This document shows, piece after piece, positions 35,774 through 43,888 of a DNA stretch of 64,000 nucleotides. The notes under the pieces were generated by a model. The model ran no database searches. It worked only from the letters and a program-made list of their open reading frames with translations, and was not told where the DNA came from. Origin of the DNA: Marihabitans asiaticum (GTDB lineage Bacteria > Actinomycetota > Actinomycetes > Actinomycetales > Dermatophilaceae); assembly GCF_007828725.1 (NCBI RefSeq), contig NZ_VIUW01000003.1, forward strand, positions 310,001 to 374,000. Direction: 5' to 3'. Numbering within the stretch: the first letter of the stretch is position 1; each line of letters begins with the position of its first letter. Position numbers and translations under genes: made by a program.

Positions 35774-36559
35774 TCAGTCCACGAGCCGTGAGCGCAGGCG
35801 CTCGACGTCCTGCGCGGTCCACCCCTGAGCGCGCAGCCAGCCGGCGGTGTCGCCGTGCTCGCGTCGGACCCAGCCGAGCACGCCGGTCATCGCCTCGGCG
35901 CGCGGGCGCTGCTCGTCGATCGTGTGCGAGGGCAGCGTGCGCCGGTAGGGCTCGACGTCGACGAGCCGTCCGATGATCGCCTCGATCCGCTCGGCGGAGA
36001 GCACGTAGTCGGCGACGATCTCCTCCTGGGGCACCCCGGCGACGTCCAGCGCGAGGGCGACGACCGTCCCCGTCCGGTCCTTGCCCGCTGCGCAGTGGAC
36101 GATCGTGCCGCCGGCGCTGCGGGAGATGACGTCGAGCGCCGCGACGAGGGAGTCGGGGCGGGTGGTGATGTACCCGGTGTAGTGCCGGGACCAGAAGTCC
36201 GCGTCCCGCACCGGCTTCGCCCGCGGCTGCTCGTCGTCCTCGAAGCTGAAGGCCAGCGCGGCCTCTACGGTGCGCCGCTGGTCGGCGTCCTCGATGATCA
36301 GGCTGTGGTGGTGGTGGCGTAGCCCGCTCGACCGGAGCGGTCCCTCTCCGGTCACCTCGTGCTCGATGTTGCTGCGCAGGTCGACGACGTCGGTGACGCG
36401 GAGCTCGTCGACGAGGTGAGCCACGGAGCCGGGGGAGAGGTCCTGGAGGTTGTCGCTGCGGATCAGGCGTCGGGGCTGGACCTCACGGCCGTCCGATGTC
36501 GGCAGCCCGCCGAGGTCTCGCATGTTGACGACGCCCTCGAGCTCGATCCACCGCTGCAT
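35774..36559 (-). CDS. Tyrosine/serine protein phosphatase (Y_phosphatase3 type)
   Basis: 261-residue phosphatase related to mycobacterial PtpB. N-terminal VNMRDLGGLPTSDGR is typical of the family, followed by RLIRSDNLQDLS and the catalytic P-loop HCAAGKDRTG with Cys156 and Arg162 (counting from ATG 36559). The substrate may be a phosphoprotein or phosphoinositide. ATG 36559 was chosen over the upstream GTG 36568 because that GTG lies inside the -10 element TACAGT and would be untranscribed in a leaderless message. Divergent from the FAD oxidoreductase. Confidence 0.9.
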   Translation of the reverse strand: MQRWIELEGVVNMRDLGGLPTSDGREVQPRRLIRSDNLQDLSPGSVAHLVDELRVTDVVDLRSNIEHEVTGEGPLRSSGLRHHHHSLIIEDADQRRTVEAALAFSFEDDEQPRAKPVRDADFWSRHYTGYITTRPDSLVAALDVISRSAGGTIVHCAAGKDRTGTVVALALDVAGVPQEEIVADYVLSAERIEAIIGRLVDVEPYRRTLPSHTIDEQRPRAEAMTGVLGWVRREHGDTAGWLRAQGWTAQDVERLRSRLVD

Positions 36560-36566
36560 GGTCGCC

Positions 36567-36572
36567 ACTGTA
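36567..36572 (-). promoter_or_regulatory. Leaderless-type -10 (TACAGT) for the phosphatase
   Basis: Minus-strand TACAGT ends seven bases before ATG 36559. Confidence 0.5.
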
Positions 36573-36616
36573 GGACCCGTTCGGTGCTCTCACCGACACC
36601 GACCGGGTCCGGGTGC

Positions 36617-36622
36617 GAGAGT
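36617..36622 (+). promoter_or_regulatory. Possible leaderless-type -10 (GAGAGT) for the FAD oxidoreductase
   Basis: GAGAGT ends seven bases before GTG 36630; a purine-rich GAGGGGC between them could instead serve as a very close ribosome site. Confidence 0.35.
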
Positions 36623-36629
36623 GAGGGGC

Positions 36630-38234
36630 GTGAGCACCCAGAGCGTCGACGTCGTCGTCATCGGAGCCGGGCACCACGGGCTGGTCGCGGCCTGCGAGCT
36701 GGCCGATGCCGGCTGGGACGTGCTCGTCCTGGAAGGCGAAGAGCGCGTCGGGGGCGCCGTCGCCTCCCGTGACGTCGACGGGTGGGTGATGGACGAGTTC
36801 AGCGCCTGCCACCCCCTCGGTCTGGCCTCACCGGTCCTGCGCGGTCTCGAGCTCGACCGCTTCGGCCTGGAGTGGGCCCACGCCCCGGCCCCCGTGACCC
36901 ATGTCAGCGGCCCGCTGGACGTCCAGGGCTCGGCAGTGCTCGCCCGACCTGAGCAGACCGCCGAGCTGCTCGAGCAGGACCATCCGGGCGACGGCGAGGC
37001 GTGGCTGCGGCTCTGCTCCCGCTACCGGGCCATCAGGGAGCCGCTCTGGCGGGCCCTGCTCACCCAGTGGCCCCCGACGACCTCGCTGCTGCCGCTCGTG
37101 CGCTCCGTCGGCGTCCTCGACCTGCCAGACCTGGCGCGCTTCGCCCTGCTCCCGGTGGCCCAGATGGGCCGCGAGATCTTCGGCGGTGCTCGAGGTCGGG
37201 AGATCCTCGCCGGCAACGCCCTCCACGCCGACATCCCGCCGGACGCCCCGGGCAGCGGCCTCTACGGATGGGTGATGTCGATGCTCGCCCAGGACGTAGG
37301 GTTCCCCTCCCCGAAGGGCGGAGCCCGGGTCCTCGCCCAGGCCTTGCGCAGCCGCGCCGAGTGGGCGGGTGCGCAGGTGGAGACCGGGCGGCCGGTGCGC
37401 CGGGTCCGGGTCGAAGGGGGGCGTGCGACGGCCGTGGAGACCGAGGACGGCCAGGTGGTGCGGGCCCGCCGTGGTGTGGTCGCCGACACCAGTGCCCCGG
37501 ATCTCTACCGCCGCCTCCTCGACGACACCGACGTGCCGGGCGGGTTGCGGACCCGGATGGAGCGTTTCGTCTGGGACCTGCCGACGCTCAAGCTCGACTA
37601 CCGGCTCAGCCGGCCGATGCCCTGGCGCGCGCAGCGGGCCCGGGGGGCGGCCGTGGTGCACGCGGGCCGGGACCTGCCGGGCCTGGTCACCTGGGCGGCC
37701 GAGCTCGGTGCCGGGAGGGTGCCGGATCACCCCTTCGCCCTCGTCGGGCAGATGGCCACGGTCGACCCGACCAGAGCCCCCCACGGCGGGGAGTCGCTGT
37801 GGCTGTACACCCACCTGCCGCGGCAGGTGGGTGGGGCGGCGGCTGTCGCGGTGACGACCGAGCGCTGCGAGCAGATGCTGGACGAGCTGGCGCCGGGCTG
37901 GCGGGACGGTGTCGTCGGTCGGGAGCACCGGGGGCCCGGCGACCTCGAGGAGGCCGACCCCAACCTCGGGGAGGGCGCGATCGCCGGCGGCACGATGCAG
38001 CTCTTCCAGCAGGCGATCTGGCGGCCGACGACCGGCCTCGGGGGGCCACGCACCCACATCGCCGGTCTCTATCTCGGCAGCGCCGCGATCCACCCCGGCG
38101 GTGGGGTCCACGGGGGGTGCGGGCATCTCGCGGCCCGGGCCGCCCTTCGCGACGCCTCCTGGTGGGGTCGCCCCACGGGGCTCGCTCAGCGCGCGGCGAT
38201 CCGTGCCATCAGCCGGCGGGAGCCCCGGTGGTGA
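36630..38234 (+). CDS. NAD(P)/FAD-dependent oxidoreductase (phytoene desaturase-like)
   Basis: 534-residue flavoprotein of the phytoene dehydrogenase/amine oxidase group. The N-terminal Rossmann motif VVVIGAGHHGLVAACELADAGWDVLVLE (GAGHHG at about 12-17) and the C-terminal FAD-closing motif LYLGSAAIHPGGGVHGGCG are intact. The substrate domain in the middle is rich in Trp and Arg. No carotenoid synthesis genes are nearby, so true phytoene desaturation is unlikely; members of this subgroup are widespread and uncharacterised. GTG 36630 is the first start consistent with the Rossmann fold at residue 6. Confidence 0.88.
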   Translation: MSTQSVDVVVIGAGHHGLVAACELADAGWDVLVLEGEERVGGAVASRDVDGWVMDEFSACHPLGLASPVLRGLELDRFGLEWAHAPAPVTHVSGPLDVQGSAVLARPEQTAELLEQDHPGDGEAWLRLCSRYRAIREPLWRALLTQWPPTTSLLPLVRSVGVLDLPDLARFALLPVAQMGREIFGGARGREILAGNALHADIPPDAPGSGLYGWVMSMLAQDVGFPSPKGGARVLAQALRSRAEWAGAQVETGRPVRRVRVEGGRATAVETEDGQVVRARRGVVADTSAPDLYRRLLDDTDVPGGLRTRMERFVWDLPTLKLDYRLSRPMPWRAQRARGAAVVHAGRDLPGLVTWAAELGAGRVPDHPFALVGQMATVDPTRAPHGGESLWLYTHLPRQVGGAAAVAVTTERCEQMLDELAPGWRDGVVGREHRGPGDLEEADPNLGEGAIAGGTMQLFQQAIWRPTTGLGGPRTHIAGLYLGSAAIHPGGGVHGGCGHLAARAALRDASWWGRPTGLAQRAAIRAISRREPRW

Positions 38235-38247
38235 GGCCCGGCCGTCC

Positions 38248-38706
38248 TCAGAGCGGGGGGACGTCGCCCGGGTCGTCGGCGCGCTCCGCCAGCAGCGTCA
38301 TGCGTCGCAGGGCCTCCCGGTTGCGTACGGCGATCGCGGCCTGACGGGCCGGCTCCGGCACGAGCAGCGCCGGACCCGAGACCGCGTCCTCGCGCATCTC
38401 CACCGTCGTGCCCTCCCCGTCCGGGGTGAGCACGATCTCGACGACCGCGGACCCGGCGGGTTGGGCATGGGCCTCCACGACGATACGTCGGCCCTCCTCG
38501 ACCTCCTGCACCCGCGTCTCGTCGTCGCGCACCAGCGGCCAGGTCCCCACCGAGTGGTGCAGCGTGGCGCCTGGACCGGGCCAGTCGGCGCTCACCGCCC
38601 GCATCCGCGAGGCTCCGACCACCCAGTTCGGGTAGGTCCAGCCGTCGGCCAGGACGCCCCACACCTTCTCCGGCGAGGCCGGGGTGGTCCGTCGAACAGT
38701 TCGCAT
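38248..38706 (-). CDS. SRPBCC (START/Bet v1-like) superfamily protein
   Basis: 152-residue single-domain protein of the polyketide cyclase/SRPBCC fold: PASPEKVWGVLADGWTYPNWVVG opens the domain (read in parts: SPEKVWGVLADG), then GATLHHSVG and GEGTTVEMREDAVSGP, ending in a long C-terminal helix with ARQAAIAVRNREALRRM. Such proteins bind a hydrophobic ligand. ATG 38706 has GGAGG five bases upstream and a -10 TAGAGT about 35 bases upstream. It sits 13 bases from the convergent stop of the FAD oxidoreductase; a shared lipid or terpenoid pathway is possible but unproven. Confidence 0.85.
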   Translation of the reverse strand: MRTVRRTTPASPEKVWGVLADGWTYPNWVVGASRMRAVSADWPGPGATLHHSVGTWPLVRDDETRVQEVEEGRRIVVEAHAQPAGSAVVEIVLTPDGEGTTVEMREDAVSGPALLVPEPARQAAIAVRNREALRRMTLLAERADDPGDVPPL

Positions 38707-38818
38707 GAATGCCTCCGTCGGTAGGTCACGACCGACTCTAGGCGTGCGCACGTCCCGTGTGCCCGGTAGCAGGTGGCGTGCTGGGGGAGGCCGCGTGCCG
38801 CGATGGCAGGATGGGCCG

Positions 38819-40057
38819 GTGCCGCACACACCCGAGGGAGCCGACGTGCCGCCGCACGGTCCGCTCGACCGGTCGAGCGCGGCCCGGGTCGGGGCCCGGC
38901 CGCTGAGCATCTACGTGCACGTACCGTTCTGCGCCGTGCGCTGCGGCTACTGCGACTTCAACACCTACACCGCAGCCGAGCTGGGCACCCCCGACGGCCC
39001 TCCCGGGGCGAGCCGGGACACCTTCGCCGTCGGCGCTCTGGCCGAGCTCGACCTGGCGACCCAGGTGCTCGGGCTCCAGGCGCCGCCGGTCAGCACGGTC
39101 TTCTTCGGCGGCGGCACGCCCACCCTGCTCGACGCCGGCGACCTCGTCCGCGTGCTGGACGGCGTCCGCACGAGGTTCGGCCTCGCCGACGGAGCCGAGG
39201 TGACGACGGAGGCCAACCCGGACTCGGTCACCGAGGCCTCGCTGAGGACCCTGCGCGAAGGGGGCTTCACCCGGGTAAGTATCGGGATGCAGTCCTCCGT
39301 CGGCTCGGTCCTGCGCACCCTGGACCGCACCCACGACCCCGCGAATGTCGCCCGCGCCGTCGCCGCCGCCCGCGCGACGGGGCTCGCCGTCAGCCTCGAC
39401 CTCATCTATGGCACGCCGGGGGAGAGCGTCCCGGACTGGCGTGACTCGGTGCAGGCGGCGCTGCAGCTGCAGCCCGACCACGTGTCGGCGTACGCCCTGA
39501 CCGTCGAGGAGGGCACGAAGATGCACTCCCGGGTGCGCCGCGGCGAGCTGCCGCTGCCGACCGGGGACGACGAGGCCGACAAGTACGAGCTGGCCGATGC
39601 GCTGCTCACCGATGCCGGGTACCGGTGGTACGAGATCAGCAACTGGGCAGCCACCCCTGCCGACCAGTGCCGGCACAACCTCGCCTACTGGCGCGGGGAC
39701 GACTGGTGGGGTGTCGGGCCGGGCGCGCACAGCCACGTGGCCGGCACCCGGTGGTGGAACGTCAAGCATCCCCGGACGTGGTCGCAGCGGCTCGCCGACG
39801 GGGCCTCGCCGGCCGCCGCCCGAGAGCAGCTCACCGACGAGCAACGCCACGCCGAGGAGGTGCTCCTGCGGATCCGCCTCGCCGAGGGCCTGCCGACCGA
39901 CCGGGTCGGACCTGCGGGTCGCCAGGCCGTCGCGGGCCTCATCGCGGACCAGCTCGTCGACGGTCGCGAGGCGCTGGGAGGGCGGCTCGTGCTGACCCGC
40001 CGCGGCCGCCTGCTGGCCGACACCGTGGTCCGAGCACTGCTGGAGGAGGACGAGTGA
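38819..40057 (+). CDS. hemW: Radical SAM heme chaperone HemW-like protein
   Basis: 412-residue radical SAM protein. The cluster motif is VPFCAVRCGYCDF with Cys38, Cys42 and Cys45, followed by FFGGGTPTLL, EANPDSVTEA, RVSIGMQS and the HemW C-terminal region with EISNWA and CRHNLAYWRGDDWWGVGPGAHSH (in parts: NLAYWRGDDWWGVGPGA). The position of the extra Cys and the second-cluster layout follow HemW rather than the coproporphyrinogen oxidase HemN, so heme chaperone is the preferred call. GTG 38819 lies six bases after CAGGAT, a leaderless-type arrangement. Its stop overlaps the TRIC gene by GTGA. Confidence 0.92.
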   Translation: MPHTPEGADVPPHGPLDRSSAARVGARPLSIYVHVPFCAVRCGYCDFNTYTAAELGTPDGPPGASRDTFAVGALAELDLATQVLGLQAPPVSTVFFGGGTPTLLDAGDLVRVLDGVRTRFGLADGAEVTTEANPDSVTEASLRTLREGGFTRVSIGMQSSVGSVLRTLDRTHDPANVARAVAAARATGLAVSLDLIYGTPGESVPDWRDSVQAALQLQPDHVSAYALTVEEGTKMHSRVRRGELPLPTGDDEADKYELADALLTDAGYRWYEISNWAATPADQCRHNLAYWRGDDWWGVGPGAHSHVAGTRWWNVKHPRTWSQRLADGASPAAAREQLTDEQRHAEEVLLRIRLAEGLPTDRVGPAGRQAVAGLIADQLVDGREALGGRLVLTRRGRLLADTVVRALLEEDE

Positions 40058-40779
40058 GCGGCTCCGAGGAGATCGTCACCGCCGCACTGCGCCATCTCGA
40101 CCTCATCGCGGTCGTGACCAACGCCCTGCTCGGGGCCGCGGTGGCGCGCCAGTTCCGGCTCGACGCGGTGGGCTTCGCCGTGCTCTCGATCGTCTCGGCG
40201 CTGGGCGGCGGGGTGATCCGCGACGTCATGCTCGACCAGACACCGGTCGCCCTGACCGACCGTGCCTACCTCGGCTGCGCGCTCGGCGCGGCGGTGGTCG
40301 CCTTCTTCGTCCGCTTCGAGGGCCGGCGGTGGCGCCAGGTCTTCCCCTACGTCGACGCCGTCGCGCTCGGCGCCTGGGCCGTCGCGGGGACGCAGAAGTC
40401 GCTGCTCTACGGGCTCTCCCCCCTGCCCGCGATGCTCCTCGGGGTGCTCACCGCCGTCGGGGGCGGAGCGGTGCGCGACATCATGCTCGGGCAGGTCCCT
40501 CAGATCCTGCGCCAGTCCGAGCTCTACGCCTCCGCCGCGCTCGCCGCGGCCGCGGCCTACGTGGCCCTCGACGCGCTCGAGGTGGAGGTCTGGGCGGCCC
40601 CCGCCGCGCTGCTCGTCGGGGCAGGGCTGTGCCTTCTCGCCCGACGACGTGGGTGGGTGGTGCCCACCGAGGGGAGGCTGCCCACCCCGCGCCTGCCCGG
40701 CGCCGTGCCGCAGAAGGCGGTCAACTCCTTCAGCAAGCTCGGCCGGCAGGTGTCGTCCCGACGCTCGAAGAGGTGGTGA
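40054..40779 (+). CDS. TRIC-type cation channel family protein (UPF0126)
   Basis: 241-residue membrane protein with seven hydrophobic segments formed by two repeats. Each repeat carries the family glycine-acid motif: GGGVIRDVML at about 51-60 and GGGAVRDIMLGQ at about 140. Prokaryotic TRIC proteins are homotrimeric potassium/cation channels. The C-terminus is a basic cytoplasmic tail (SFSKLGRQVSSRRSKRW). GTG 40054 overlaps the hemW stop, so the two are co-translated; a functional link is not obvious. Confidence 0.9.
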   Translation: MSGSEEIVTAALRHLDLIAVVTNALLGAAVARQFRLDAVGFAVLSIVSALGGGVIRDVMLDQTPVALTDRAYLGCALGAAVVAFFVRFEGRRWRQVFPYVDAVALGAWAVAGTQKSLLYGLSPLPAMLLGVLTAVGGGAVRDIMLGQVPQILRQSELYASAALAAAAAYVALDALEVEVWAAPAALLVGAGLCLLARRRGWVVPTEGRLPTPRLPGAVPQKAVNSFSKLGRQVSSRRSKRW

Positions 40780-40833
40780 CCGACCGGTGGGCCGGTGATC
40801 CCCCTTCGCCGTTGTCCTGGTAGGTATGGACAC

Positions 40834-40847
40834 CGATCACCTGATCG
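40834..40847 (+). promoter_or_regulatory. Palindrome CGATCACCTGATCG in the fabG promoter region
   Basis: A 14-bp sequence with 6-bp perfect arms lies just after a possible -10 (TAGGTA, 40821-40826) and 30 bases before the fabG start, the position of a repressor operator. The binding factor is unknown. Confidence 0.45.
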
Positions 40848-40877
40848 TGACCTGACCATCAGCTCGAAGGAGAGTTC

Positions 40878-41633
40878 ATGAGTACCCAGCGCACCGCCGT
40901 CGTCACCGGAGCCGCCCGTGGCATCGGCAAGGCCGTCGCCCTTCGCCTCGCCCAGGACGGGAACAAGGTCGCCGTCCTCGACCTCGACGAGGGGGCTTGC
41001 CAGGGCACCGTCGAGGAGATCCAGGCCGCCGGCGGGCAGGCGCTCGCGGTCGGTGTCGACGTGGCCGACGAGGAGCAGGTCGCCGCCGCCGTCGAGCGCA
41101 TCGCCGAGGAGCTCGGGGCGCCGACGATCCTGGTGAACAACGCCGGAATCATCCGCGACAACATGCTCTTCAAGATGACCACCGACGACTGGGACTCCGT
41201 CCTCGGGGTGCACCTGCGCGGCGCCTTCCTCATGACCAAGGCCTGCCAGGCGTACATGACCCAGGAGAAGTTCGGCCGCGTGGTCAACCTGTCCTCCACC
41301 TCCGCGCTCGGCAACCGCGGGCAGGCCAACTACTCGGCGGCGAAGGCGGGGATGCAGGGCTTCACCAAGACCCTGGCGATCGAGCTCGGCAAGTTCGGTG
41401 TCACCGCCAACGCGATCGCGCCCGGCTTCATCCAGACCGACATGACCGCCGCGACCGCCGAGCGGATGGGTGTCCCCTTCGACGACTTCATCGCCTACGC
41501 GGCCAAGGAGATCCCCGTCCAGCGGGTCGGCCAGCCCGAGGACATCGCGGCGATGGCGTCGTTCTTCTGCAGCGAGCAGGCCGGCTTCGTCTCCGGGCAG
41601 GTCGTCTACGTCGCCGGCGGCCCCCGCGACTGA
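40878..41633 (+). CDS. fabG: 3-oxoacyl-ACP reductase-like SDR (FabG)
   Basis: 251-residue SDR. TGAARGIG near residue 10-17 binds the cofactor, NNAGIIRDNMLFKM is the FabG-typical segment after the fourth strand, catalytic Tyr152 and Lys156 lie in YSAAKAG, and PGFIQTDMT with GQVVYVAGGP completes the fold. NNAGI(I/T)RD and the overall length fit 3-ketoacyl-ACP reductase; a secondary-metabolism or catabolic reductase of the same family cannot be excluded. ATG 40878 follows GAAGGAGAG. A stand-alone gene; its 3' side carries a tandem 10-bp array and a large hairpin element. Confidence 0.85.
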   Translation: MSTQRTAVVTGAARGIGKAVALRLAQDGNKVAVLDLDEGACQGTVEEIQAAGGQALAVGVDVADEEQVAAAVERIAEELGAPTILVNNAGIIRDNMLFKMTTDDWDSVLGVHLRGAFLMTKACQAYMTQEKFGRVVNLSSTSALGNRGQANYSAAKAGMQGFTKTLAIELGKFGVTANAIAPGFIQTDMTAATAERMGVPFDDFIAYAAKEIPVQRVGQPEDIAAMASFFCSEQAGFVSGQVVYVAGGPRD

Positions 41634-41640
41634 CCGACCT

Positions 41641-41670
41641 CCCCCTTCGCCCCCCTTCACCCCCCTTCGC
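41641..41670. repeat. Threefold tandem of the 10-mer CCCCCTTCGC
   Basis: CCCCCTTCGC, CCCCCTTCAC and CCCCCTTCGC lie directly end to end eight bases after the fabG stop. The unit is the same word that is over-represented throughout the window. Confidence 0.9.
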
Positions 41671-41686
41671 ACACCCCACCCCAGAG

Positions 41687-41766
41687 CCGAATCTCCCTAG
41701 GTTCCTGTCAGCCGCCCGGGAAATTTCCTCGGCGCCTTGTCAAACGCCTAGGGAGATTCGGATCTC
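41687..41766. repeat. Intergenic palindromic element, copy A
   Basis: Outer arms CCGAATCTCCCTAGG (41687-41701) and CCTAGGGAGATTCGG (41747-41761) are perfect complements; the inner arms pair imperfectly. Sequence and layout match copy B at 61081-61152. It lies between the convergent fabG and DUF3097 genes, so it may act as a bidirectional terminator. Confidence 0.85.
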
Positions 41767-41776
41767 AGGGGGCGCA

Positions 41777-42643
41777 TCAGGGGGCGGTGACGAAGTCGAT
41801 GAGCTCCTCGACCCGGCCGAGCAGCGCGGGCTCGAGGTCGGTGTAGCTGCTCACCTGGGCGAGGATCCGCTGCCAGGCCCGCGCGATGTCGGCCTGATCC
41901 TCGTGCGGCCAGCCGAGGTGGGCGCAGATCCCCCGCTTCCACTCCACCGAGCGGGGGACCTGCGGCCACTGCTCCATGCCGAGGCGTTCGGGCCGGACCG
42001 ACTGCCAGACGTCGACGAAGGGGTGACCGACGACGAGCACGTTGCTCGGGTCGACCCGCGCGGCCTCGGCCACGATCCGGGACTCCTTGGACCCAGGCAC
42101 GAGGTGATCGACGAGGACCCCCATCCGCCGATCGGGGGTGGGGGCGAAGTCCCGGATCGCGCCGGCCAGGTCGTCGACCCCGTCGAGCATCTCGACGACG
42201 ACCCCTTCGACGCGCAGGTCGTGGCCCCAGACCTTCTCGACGAGCTCGGCGTCATGGCGCCCCTCGACGAAGATCCGCGAGCCCACCGCGACCCGGGCCG
42301 CCGCGCCCTGCACCGCGACCGAGCCGCTGGCGGTCCGTGAGCTCGCCTGCCGCGCCTGGGCCAGGGCCGCCCGGCCCGCGGCCTTCGGGGGAGTGAGGGT
42401 CACCGGCTCGCCGTCGACGAGGAACCCCGGTCCGAGCCGGAAGGCCTTGACCTTGCCGCGGCGGTCCTCGAGATGGACGACGTGCATGCCGCCGGACTTC
42501 TCGATCGCGATCGCCGCCCCGACCCACCCGGTCTCGACGTCCTCGAGCACCATCCCGGTCTGCGCCTCGACCTCGCGCGCACGGCGGCGCCCCGCCGCCC
42601 GCCAGTCGCCGGAGAGCACGTCGTCGCCATATCGGTCCGCCAC
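41777..42643 (-). CDS. DUF3097 family protein
   Basis: 288-residue protein conserved across Actinobacteria, no established function. Typical blocks: DVLSGDWRAAGRRRAREV, GMVLEDVETGWVGAAIAIEKSGGM in parts (VETGWVGAAIAIEK), VEGRHDAELVEKVWGHDLRVEGVVVE and GVLVDHLVPGSKESRIV, then PFVDVWQSVRPERLG. The VEGRHDAELVEKVWG block resembles the TOPRIM-like acidic cores of nucleic acid enzymes, which hints at DNA or RNA binding (weak inference). GTG 42643 lies eight bases after TAGTCT. Divergent from hrcA; its 3' end faces palindromic element A. Confidence 0.88.
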   Translation of the reverse strand: MADRYGDDVLSGDWRAAGRRRAREVEAQTGMVLEDVETGWVGAAIAIEKSGGMHVVHLEDRRGKVKAFRLGPGFLVDGEPVTLTPPKAAGRAALAQARQASSRTASGSVAVQGAAARVAVGSRIFVEGRHDAELVEKVWGHDLRVEGVVVEMLDGVDDLAGAIRDFAPTPDRRMGVLVDHLVPGSKESRIVAEAARVDPSNVLVVGHPFVDVWQSVRPERLGMEQWPQVPRSVEWKRGICAHLGWPHEDQADIARAWQRILAQVSSYTDLEPALLGRVEELIDFVTAP

Positions 42644-42651
42644 GGCGCGGG

Positions 42652-42657
42652 AGACTA
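42652..42657 (-). promoter_or_regulatory. Leaderless-type -10 (TAGTCT) for the DUF3097 gene
   Basis: Minus-strand TAGTCT ends eight bases before GTG 42643. Confidence 0.45.
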
Positions 42658-42688
42658 GCCGAGGACGGGCGAAGGGGGAGCGAGCCGG

Positions 42689-42743
42689 TTGGGAATGTCG
42701 CCACCCCTCCGTAGACTTGGCACTCAGTGAACGAGAGTGCCAA
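42689..42743 (+). promoter_or_regulatory. hrcA-dnaJ promoter with CIRCE operator
   Basis: TTGGGA (42689-42694) and TAGACT (42712-42717) form a promoter with a 17-base spacer. It runs straight into the CIRCE element TTGGCACTC-N9-GAGTGCCAA at 42717-42743, whose arms are perfect complements. HrcA bound there would block initiation, so hrcA autoregulates. Confidence 0.95.
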
Positions 42744-42782
42744 CGGCACCGACCAGGTCCGAGATGTCGCCAGGAGGTGGGG

Positions 42783-43823
42783 ATGAGCACCGACCGTCGG
42801 ATGGCGGTCCTCGCCGCGATCGTCGAGGACTACGTGCGCACGAGCGAGCCCGTCGGGTCCCGCTCGCTGCTCGACCGCCACCAGCTGGGCGTGAGCGCCG
42901 CGACCGTGCGCAACGACATGGCCGCGCTCGAGGACGCCGGGCTGATCACCGCGCCGCACACGAGCGCCGGACGGATCCCCACCGATGCCGGCTACCGCAC
43001 CTTCGTCGACGAGCTCGCCCAGCTCAAGCCGCTGTCGCGCGCAGAGCGCGCCGCGATCGCGCAGTTCCTCGACGGTGCCGACGAGCTCGACGAGGTGCTC
43101 GACCGCACCGTGCGGCTGCTCGCGACGCTGACCAAGCAGGTCGCCGTGGTGCAGTACCCCTCGCTCACCCGCTCGACCGTGCGCCACGTCGAGCTCGTCC
43201 CGATGAGCCCGACCCGGCTCATGGTCGTCGTCATCATGGGCACCGGCCGGGTCGAGCAGCGCGTCATCCTCACCGACACCGACTACACCACCCCGACCGG
43301 CCTCGACGAGCTCGCCCGCTCGCGGACGGTGATCAACGCCGCCGCGCTCGAGCGCCGGCTCGGCGATGCGCTCACCGCGCTGCGCTCCCTCGACGACGAC
43401 CAGCACACCAGCTCCAGCCTCACCTCCGGCGTGCTCGCGGCGCTCGAGGACGCCGCCCGCGACGAGAGCGAGACCAAGGTCGCGCTCGCCGGCACCGCCA
43501 ACCTCGCGCGCACCCCCTCGGACTTCCCGCTCACCCTCGAGCCGGTGCTCGACGCGCTCGAGCAGCACGTCGTCCTGCTCCGTCTGCTCGGCACCCACGC
43601 CGGCACCGAGGAGGAGGGGGCCGGCGAGGTCGCCGTGCGGATCGGCCGGGAGAACCCCGTGACCGGCCTGCAGTCCACCTCGATCGTCACCAGCGGCTAC
43701 GGGGTCGGTGACGAACTGGTCGGGCACGTCGGGGTGCTCGGCCCGACCCGGATGAACTACCCCGCGGCGATCAGCCAGGTGCGTACCGTCGCCACCTACC
43801 TCTCCCGCATCATGGAGGGCTGA
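42783..43823 (+). CDS. hrcA: Heat-inducible transcription repressor HrcA
   Basis: 346-residue repressor of class I heat-shock genes, binding CIRCE. The N-terminal winged helix holds AAIVEDYVRTSEPVGSRSLL and VSAATVRNDMAALEDAGLI, with SAGRIPTDAGYRTFVDEL next, then the GAF-like dimerisation domain and C-terminal GPTRMNYPAAISQVRTVA. ATG 42783 follows GGAGGTGGGG. The CIRCE site lies 40 bases upstream, and dnaJ is 65 bases downstream, the standard actinobacterial hrcA-dnaJ2 pair. Confidence 0.97.
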   Translation: MSTDRRMAVLAAIVEDYVRTSEPVGSRSLLDRHQLGVSAATVRNDMAALEDAGLITAPHTSAGRIPTDAGYRTFVDELAQLKPLSRAERAAIAQFLDGADELDEVLDRTVRLLATLTKQVAVVQYPSLTRSTVRHVELVPMSPTRLMVVVIMGTGRVEQRVILTDTDYTTPTGLDELARSRTVINAAALERRLGDALTALRSLDDDQHTSSSLTSGVLAALEDAARDESETKVALAGTANLARTPSDFPLTLEPVLDALEQHVVLLRLLGTHAGTEEEGAGEVAVRIGRENPVTGLQSTSIVTSGYGVGDELVGHVGVLGPTRMNYPAAISQVRTVATYLSRIMEG

Positions 43824-43888
43824 GCAGCGCCTCAGCGCCCCCACCGGACTACCGCCCCATCACGAGACCTACGAGGACGTCACCACCT

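Noticed and set aside
41687-41766. Palindromic element A as an insertion sequence end or attachment site
   Set aside because: No flanking target duplication, no transposase or integrase nearby, and copy B shows the same full-length hairpin rather than a single end.
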